Notes under the pieces: generated by a model
Seen by the model: the letters and a program-made list of their open reading frames with translations, nothing else
The model's database searches: none
What the model was told of the DNA's origin: nothing
Shown: piece after piece, positions 60,901 to 64,000 of the stretch
Position numbering within the stretch: the stretch's first letter is position 1
Layout of the letters: each line of letters begins with the position of its first letter
From: Lampris incognitus
Taxonomy: Eukaryota > Chordata > Actinopteri > Lampriformes > Lampridae
Reading direction: 5' to 3'
Length of the DNA stretch: 64,000 nucleotides
Assembly: GCF_029633865.1 (NCBI RefSeq)
Contig: NC_079217.1
Coordinates: 60,356,993 to 60,420,992 of the forward strand
Made by a program: the position numbers and the translations under genes

Positions 60901-61390
60901 TCCCTCCCCCCCCCGAACAGGTGCCCCGACCGACCAGAGGAGGCGCTGGTGTAGCGACCAGGACACATACCCACATCCGGCTTCCCACCCGCAGACACGG
61001 CCAATTGTGTCTGTAGGGACACACGACCAAGCCGGAGGCAACACGGGGATTCGAACCAGCGATCGTCGTGTTGGTAGGCAATGGAATAGACTGCTATGCC
61101 ACCCAGATGCCCCAATTATGTTCATTTTGGAAATGCTGTACATCTAGAGATGTTTTTATCATTGATGATAATATCTGTCCTTCACTGCTGGACAACACGA
61201 ACACTGTTATAATTATAGTGTGTACATATTTCATGTAGTTCTGGACTCCATTCTGTTGGAGGTAGGACGGGGCCTGGGTTCTATAGAACCTCTCTGTTGA
61301 GTCCAGGTAGGCCTTCTCAAAGTTATCCCTGTAGATCTGTAGCTTGTCCTCCAGGTTGGAGCACAGGTTGACTACAGAGAGAGAGAGAGC

Positions 61391-61422
<32 letters not shown>

Positions 61423-63787
61423 AAGGGTTGTGGGTGCATGTGTGAGACCACCACAAGGTGAGGATCATGTTCTATGTGGAGGTCATTATAGGCACTTCTC
61501 TCTCCCTCTATCTCACCGTAAGATTCTCGTACTCCGATGACCAGCTGGGAGTCGAAGGCCTCTCCCAGCCTCTCGGCGTGAACCAGCTTCATGGCGCTGT
61601 CTTGAAGACGACTCTTGATGTTGGAGAAGATGGACTCATTCCATGTGTCCAACATCAGCTAGAGAACGAGAGAGAGAGTGGTTGAAACAGAGAAGATAAG
61701 AAGAGGAAAGAGAAAAACACGGCAGAGGACAAAGACACAGACAGGTCAGCGAGAGACGGACAGAGAGAGGAGAGGAAGAGAGACGGAACAAAGACGGGGA
61801 AGACGGAGAGGGAGATACAACGTGAGAGAAGGACATCAAAAATTAAAAAGTGTGTCAAGTATGTTTAACAGAATTTTACATTCTTTACAAAGAGGCTTCA
61901 ATGATGGAAATAACACATCCGTTCCAAATCAAATCCATCGTTAAAAAGACTGAATACCTCACAATCGACAATGAAACATTTGGTGGATGACAACTGGTGC
62001 TTTCATAAGACATTTACACAGCAGTAAATGATGATAAGTGATCATTAGTAACGTGGATATGATGACCAAGCAGGTAGAGACACTCATGGTTCATGTCACT
62101 AAAACAGTGGGATAAGTTCAGAAAGTTGTCTCACTTTACTGTAATGCAGCCTTTAAGACCAGGGAATGATAACATTTGAGTTATATCACCAGATTCCCAC
62201 AACCCCAATCCCACAACACATCTAGTCTCACATCACCAGATCTATATATTGTGTCCACATATTGTCTCTACTTCATTGGTTGTGTCTGAATAACCACACT
62301 ATGGCCGTCGTAATACTAGATGGCGTTCATTTTTAGCACACTACATTACAGTATTCATAGTATGGAAAAATGTAGTCTACTTAAAATGCAGGATGTATAC
62401 TATTTTCAGTGGAAAATCTAAGATGGGGCATCCGGGTAGCGCAGCGGTCTATTCCGTTGCCTACCAACACGGGGATCGCCGGTTCGAATCCCCGTGTTAC
62501 CTCCGGCTTGGTCGGGCGTCCCTACATACACAGTTGGCCGTGTCTGCAGGTGGGAAGCCGGATTGTGGGTATGTGTCGCTGCACTAGCGCCTCCTCTGGT
62601 CGGTCGGGGTGCCTGTTCGGGGGGGGACTGGGGGGGAATAGTGTGATCCTCCCACGCGCTACGTCCCCCTGGTGAAACTCCTCACTGTCAGGTGAAAAGA
62701 AGCGGCTGGCGACTCCACATGTATCGGAGGAGACATGTGGTAGTCTGCAGCCCTCCCTGGATCGGCAGAGGGGGTGGAGCAGCGACCGGGACGGCTCGGA
62801 AGAGTGGGGTAATTGGCCAAGTACAATTGGGGAAAAAAAGGGGGGAAAAATCCACACACAAAAAAAAAGGAAATGGTAATTTTGCATGGTGATCATGACA
62901 CAGGTTCTGCGAGCCAGTTCCACTAGCCGTCATTTTCACTGGATGACTGAGAATAGTAAACGAGATTTACGATGCATACTACACGTCTTTTAATGGATCA
63001 TCAGTACTCAACAGTACGTAGAACTTTCTATTAGTACGTAGTTCTTTGTAGTAGTGTATTTGGACACAGCCAGACTCACGTCCTTCGCTCTTTCCCCTCA
63101 TCTCTAGACATTCCCTCTTAATCTCCAGTCCCCTTCAGCACCTCCCTTGCACTTTTCTGCTTCCCCTTGTCGTATTTAAAATCATTCCATTTCTCCTCCT
63201 CCTCCTCCTCCTCCCTCTCTCTTTCTCACCTTGCGGACGATGCTGTCCTCCATGTTGGTCTTCTTGTTGCTGCCCTGCTTGCCCATCAGCGTGATTTCCA
63301 GCTGGCAGAAGGGTTTGGGCAGGATGTCACACTGGGTGAAGAACTTCCTCCACTCCACGATGTATGCCTTCAGCAGCGCCGTGTCGTCTTGGTGGCTCAG
63401 CACCCGCTGCCATGGTGACCAGGGAGGAGGAAGTGGGACAGGTCAAACGGTAAAGCCAACCCATGCACCTTTGTTGCTTAGTTCCTTCAATTGTTATTGA
63501 TTGTTTTTCGATCACTTAATAAAGTGGCTGCAGGAAAGCAGCCATGTAAACATCGTGAGAGGCATGACGATCAATTTTAAATTCTTTGCAACTTAGTTAT
63601 CAATCCACAATCTCTGGCTCACCCACCCACACAAACACACACGGAGCTGGACAGCACACACTCACACAGACACACAAGCACACGTACGGCCTGAGCTTGT
63701 TTGATGAAGTCTAAGATGTCCTCTTTGAGAGCCTGGTGGATTTTGGCAGGACCTTTATCATCCCATAGGCACACAGCATGGACATCT
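42552..63787 (-). CDS. cul5: Cullin-5, last 17 coding exons (5' end outside window)
   Basis: Seventeen GT-AG exons join in phase to give 735 residues plus stop. The length equals human CUL5 residues 46-780 exactly, so human numbering applies. CUL5 is the scaffold of CRL5 ubiquitin ligases: its N-terminal cullin repeats bind Elongin B/C with SOCS-box receptors and its C-terminal domain binds RBX2 (RNF7). Seen here are cullin-repeat segments ([40 protein letters not shown]), the cullin homology region ([20 protein letters not shown]) and the winged-helix WHB end with the NEDD8 site, Lys724, in [12 protein letters not shown]. The protein ends [22 protein letters not shown]-like as in vertebrates. 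Substitutions relative to human are few and conservative. The first coding exon lies beyond 64000. No frame damage was found, so the gene is expected to be functional. Confidence 0.98.
42749..42900. repeat. GA/CT microsatellite at a CUL5 splice acceptor
   Basis: Imperfect GAGA run directly upstream (gene sense) of the last CUL5 exon. As (CT)n in the transcript it doubles as the polypyrimidine tract. Confidence 0.9.
43414..43598 (-). repeat. tRNA-derived SINE, family D
   Basis: Read on the minus strand, a tRNA-like head (cctggtagagcg A-box, ggttcgaatcc B-box) is followed by a short body ending in tgtccaataaaggcag and a T/A tail. A perfect 9-bp duplication, caggcctac, lies at 43405-43413 and 43599-43607. 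Confidence 0.87.
43786..43909 (-). CDS. cul5: CUL5 exon, residues 675-716
   Basis: Completes the Ile675 codon, then [20 protein letters not shown] and [20 protein letters not shown] with a final Gln. Donor gtgtgg is weaker than the others. Confidence 0.96.
44505..44775. repeat. ~52-bp minisatellite in a CUL5 intron
   Basis: Five copies of a unit with gtagggatcattcacagatt and agcctagcgttagctttaca. One copy carries an extra partial unit near 44615. Confidence 0.92.
45082..45200 (-). CDS. cul5: CUL5 exon, residues 636-674
   Basis: [20 protein letters not shown] then [19 protein letters not shown] and two bases of Ile675. Acceptor ttgcag, donor gtacgt. Human has LLYEPQVNSPKDFTEGTLFS here, so this is one of the more variable parts. 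Confidence 0.96.
45285..45900. repeat. 23-bp minisatellite in a CUL5 intron
   Basis: About 26 copies of tatcagtcagtatcatctg plus tctt, with small variants. It sits less than 100 bp upstream (gene sense) of the exon at 45082. It creates long spurious frames rich in Ser, Val and Ile. Confidence 0.95.
46161..46211. other. Perfect 23-bp inverted repeat (hairpin)
   Basis: The arm catagattgcacattttac plus tact at 46161-46183 is exactly mirrored at 46189-46211 around the 5-base loop ggttc. A CA microsatellite abuts the left side. Confidence 0.93.
46440..47560 (+). mobile_element. L2/CR1-group LINE, endonuclease region
   Basis: Plus frames carry [58 protein letters not shown] and [13 protein letters not shown], the APE endonuclease of CR1/L2-type LINEs with its GDFN and SDH motifs. 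The linker follows in a second frame ([18 protein letters not shown]). The element stops near 47560, before RT. It lies in a CUL5 intron, antisense to the gene. Confidence 0.75.
47439..47479. other. Perfect 16-bp inverted repeat (hairpin) inside the LINE
   Basis: cggtgtcagtagtaag at 47439-47454 is mirrored exactly at 47464-47479 around a 9-base loop. It shares cagtagtaa with the hairpin at 46161. Confidence 0.9.
47708..48060 (+). repeat. Composite SINE: family B piece fused to family A 3' half
   Basis: 47708-47822 is the end of a reverse family B copy (tgagccgtcccggtcactgc, gatccggggagggctg). At about 47823 it changes without a gap to the family A 3' half in plus orientation (ctaaatcggccatactgaat), interrupted by a (GT)n run at 47862-47908, and ends in GGAT repeats. 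Confidence 0.78.
48065..49480. other. CUL5 intron stretch with repeat-like GC-rich sequence
   Basis: From about 48360 to 49240 the sequence is GC-rich and different from the surrounding AT-rich intron, without conserved open frames. It could be the 5' region of a retroelement; I cannot name it. Confidence 0.35.
49489..50250. mobile_element. Non-autonomous hAT-like element
   Basis: The ends mirror each other: cagggttcctgcaggt with nearby aaatttaagagcttttaag on the left, and cccggcgggaaccctg preceded by atttaagactttttaag on the right. The interior is non-coding. The expected 8-bp duplication is not conserved. Confidence 0.7.
50288..50321. repeat. (GT)n microsatellite next to a CUL5 splice donor
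   Basis: It reads (CA)n in the CUL5 transcript and begins about 8 nt after the donor of the exon at 50330. Confidence 0.95.
50330..50491 (-). CDS. cul5: CUL5 exon, residues 582-635
   Basis: [20 protein letters not shown] then [20 protein letters not shown] and [14 protein letters not shown], phase 0 at both ends. Donor gtcaga is weak and is followed at once by the CA repeat. Confidence 0.97.
50963..50998. repeat. (GT)n microsatellite next to a CUL5 splice donor
   Basis: It reads (CA)n in the transcript, starting about 7 nt after the donor of the exon at 51006. Confidence 0.95.
51006..51181 (-). CDS. cul5: CUL5 exon, residues 523-581
   Basis: [20 protein letters not shown] then [20 protein letters not shown] and [19 protein letters not shown]. 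Acceptor ctgcag, donor gtgagt. This is the cullin alpha/beta region that meets RBX2. Confidence 0.97.
51588..51711 (-). CDS. cul5: CUL5 exon, residues 482-522
   Basis: [20 protein letters not shown] then [20 protein letters not shown], Pro and one base of Ala523. Acceptor tttacag, donor gtagga; CA-rich intron sequence follows. Confidence 0.97.
51967..52098 (-). CDS. cul5: CUL5 exon, residues 438-481
   Basis: [20 protein letters not shown] then [20 protein letters not shown] and EWLR, in the four-helix bundle of the cullin homology domain. Phase 0 at both ends. Confidence 0.97.
52393..53599 (+). mobile_element. Tc1/mariner element, inactive
   Basis: The left end catcgatcggccaaaacatt and the right end ggctgatcagtg form terminal inverted repeats, with TA on both sides. 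The transposase begins at 52541, [20 protein letters not shown], with an HTH ([20 protein letters not shown]). A stop follows VQSH at 52782. Later pieces are [20 protein letters not shown] and [20 protein letters not shown] in changed frames. It lies in a CUL5 intron, antisense. Confidence 0.9.
53620..54905 (-). mobile_element. LINE with restriction-like endonuclease, 3' part (R2 superclade type)
   Basis: Minus frames give [20 protein letters not shown] and [15 protein letters not shown], then a broken Cys motif region ([20 protein letters not shown]), then [20 protein letters not shown] and [20 protein letters not shown]. The PD ... D/E-x-K-like block after the RT and zinc knuckle is the layout of RLE-bearing LINEs. 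The exact clade (R4, NeSL or Hero-like) cannot be fixed. Frames are broken at several places. Confidence 0.7.
54988..55375 (+). repeat. SINE family A copy with long GGAT tail
   Basis: Full head (gtggtgcagtggttagcg, ggttcgatcc) and body, with an internal GT run and a GGAT tail at 55350-55372. Duplication not determined. It lies in a CUL5 intron. Confidence 0.85.
55583..55926 (-). repeat. SINE family C copy
   Basis: Reverse copy from cactttatttgtcattgta through gggcagctgcagtgcagcgc to the complement of the head (tttgaacccaggaccctctt, ccaccgtgccgcccc). Confidence 0.82.
56081..56213 (-). CDS. cul5: CUL5 exon, residues 393-437
   Basis: Completes Gly393, then [40 protein letters not shown] and LKQV. 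The donor gtgagt directly follows GTG, so the true junction is set by the family alignment. Confidence 0.96.
56505..56569 (-). CDS. cul5: CUL5 exon, residues 372-392
   Basis: [20 protein letters not shown], Lys and two bases of Gly393. It is the shortest exon here. Acceptor cccatag, donor gtgaga. Confidence 0.96.
56775..56882 (-). CDS. cul5: CUL5 exon, residues 336-371
   Basis: [20 protein letters not shown] then [16 protein letters not shown], phase 0 at both ends. Donor gtttgt is non-consensus at +3. Confidence 0.96.
57028..57158 (-). CDS. cul5: CUL5 exon, residues 292-335
   Basis: Completes Lys292, then [40 protein letters not shown] and ITT. Donor gtacgt. Confidence 0.96.
57291..57692 (+). 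mobile_element. RTE-type LINE 3' end, with internal duplication
   Basis: 57291-57367 and 57492-57568 are nearly identical copies of the [19 protein letters not shown] segment; between them lies the upstream part ([19 protein letters not shown]). The tail is (TAG)n at 57659-57690. The order copy-upstream-copy shows a duplication or two nearby insertions. Confidence 0.8.
57891..57984 (-). CDS. cul5: CUL5 exon, residues 261-291
   Basis: [20 protein letters not shown] then [11 protein letters not shown] and one base of Lys292. Acceptor ctcacag, donor gtaagt. Confidence 0.96.
58021..58495. repeat. Cluster of tRNA-derived SINE family E heads, partly inverted
   Basis: Two minus-oriented units (from 58021 and from about 58290, each beginning near ggggggcagcc) are followed by a plus-oriented unit (about 58398-58495). 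The tRNA-like core, read in sense, has gactggttaacgtagtc as A-box region and gggttcgcgtcccggc as B-box. The second and third units form a large imperfect hairpin centred at about 58397. Confidence 0.72.
58496..59549 (-). mobile_element. LINE of the I/Nimb or L2 group, 5'-truncated
   Basis: Minus frames include [20 protein letters not shown] (RT catalytic YADD), [35 protein letters not shown] and [20 protein letters not shown], then [20 protein letters not shown]. The 3' end has the widespread fish LINE/SINE tail gcagacgcttttatccaaag and ATTAC repeats. It lies within a family E SINE, whose halves border it (tggttc on both sides). Confidence 0.78.
59580..60195. other. CUL5 intron stretch, nothing recognised
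   Basis: Contains a short (ATTG)n run at 59708-59725. No exon or named repeat seen. Confidence 0.4.
60199..60279 (-). CDS. cul5: CUL5 exon, residues 234-260
   Basis: [20 protein letters not shown] then ECNSVQA, phase 0 at both ends. Donor gtgagt. Confidence 0.97.
60680..61113 (-). repeat. SINE family B copy
   Basis: Full reverse copy, head complement at 61050-61113. A 13-bp duplication with one mismatch (aattgtgttcatt at 60667-60679, aattatgttcatt at 61114-61126) bounds it. Confidence 0.85.
61226..61371 (-). CDS. cul5: CUL5 exon, residues 185-233
   Basis: Completes Val185, then [40 protein letters not shown] and GVQNYMKY. A (CT)n run in the sense strand (61376-61424) is its polypyrimidine tract. 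Confidence 0.97.
61517..61658 (-). CDS. cul5: CUL5 exon, residues 138-184
   Basis: [20 protein letters not shown] then [20 protein letters not shown] and IGVRESY plus one base of Val185. Acceptor tctctag, donor gtgaga. Confidence 0.97.
61860..62425. other. CUL5 intron stretch, nothing recognised
   Basis: AT-rich, with no exon and no repeat that I can name. Confidence 0.4.
62426..62850 (+). repeat. SINE family B copy
   Basis: Full plus-strand copy: gggtagcgcagcggtct head with ggttcgaatcc B-box, body ending gaagagtggggtaattggcc and a G/A-rich tail. With the copy at 60680 it forms a widely spaced inverted pair around two CUL5 exons. Confidence 0.85.
63230..63406 (-). CDS. cul5: CUL5 exon, residues 79-137
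   Basis: [20 protein letters not shown] then [20 protein letters not shown] and [19 protein letters not shown], first cullin repeat. Phase 0 at both ends. Confidence 0.97.
63688..63787 (-). CDS. cul5: CUL5 exon, residues 46-78 (most 5' in window)
   Basis: [20 protein letters not shown] then [13 protein letters not shown]; the first base completes a Ser codon from the preceding exon outside the window. Acceptor ctccag, donor gtacgt. Confidence 0.96.
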
Positions 63788-64000
63788 CTGGAGGGCAGAT
63801 AAGAAACAGAAGGGCATCAGTTCATGAAGAACTTCAGATGTCATCAGTGAAGAATCACACGTGATGTTTCTGAAATATCATGATGTGACATGATGTTAAC
63901 CAGAGGCAGTGTGTTGTGTCATTATTCAAGTGTAATTAAATCTAAATGTGTTTTTTTTTTTGAGCAGTAGCATGTCTACACAACTCCCACCTGATGACAT

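Overview
The window looks like a piece of teleost fish genome. It has intron-rich vertebrate genes with GT-AG splicing, buried in tRNA-derived SINEs, Tc1/mariner, hAT and ISL2EU DNA transposons, Penelope-like elements, several LINE clades and many mini- and microsatellites, a repeat mix typical of ray-finned fish. No bacterial-style operon, CRISPR array or rRNA was seen.

Two genes can be built exon by exon. DCUN1D5 (minus strand, 21098 down to 5244) is complete in seven coding exons: 738 nt, 245 residues, all junctions in phase. CUL5 (minus strand, 63787 down to 42552) is represented by its last 17 coding exons: 735 residues that match human positions 46-780 without a length difference. The start codon and first ~45 residues lie beyond the right edge. 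The two are linked in function: CUL5 is the scaffold of cullin-RING ligase 5, and DCUN1D5 is a DCN1-like co-E3 that promotes NEDD8 attachment to cullins. They share a strand about 21 kb apart. A third gene enters at the left edge on the plus strand and ends at 1717. Only its terminal, very acidic, Ser-rich exon is visible and I did not identify it; it meets DCUN1D5 tail to tail.

Layout: 1-1.7 kb, terminal exon of the unknown gene with a SINE upstream. 2.3-4.5 kb, SINEs and a hAT MITE. 5.2-21.1 kb, DCUN1D5, whose introns hold a 16-bp minisatellite, Myb/SANT and L1 remnants, a Penelope-like element, a 1.2-kb palindromic Tc1 element, a THAP/YqaJ (ISL2EU-type) remnant and a BED-finger remnant. 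21.8-35.8 kb, intergenic: LINEs, a broken hAT transposase gene, a 40-bp minisatellite beside a CpG-rich block, and a foldback element carrying an RTE LINE. 37-42.5 kb, a Tc1-like relic, an L1 tail and the CUL5 3' flank. 42.5-64 kb, CUL5 with SINEs, minisatellites, a hAT MITE, a Tc1-like relic and two LINEs in its introns.

Coordinates of exons come from reading splice sites and frames by hand and check arithmetically. Transposon family names rest on recognised protein motifs and are less certain than the two gene assignments. SINE family letters A-E are labels used only here.
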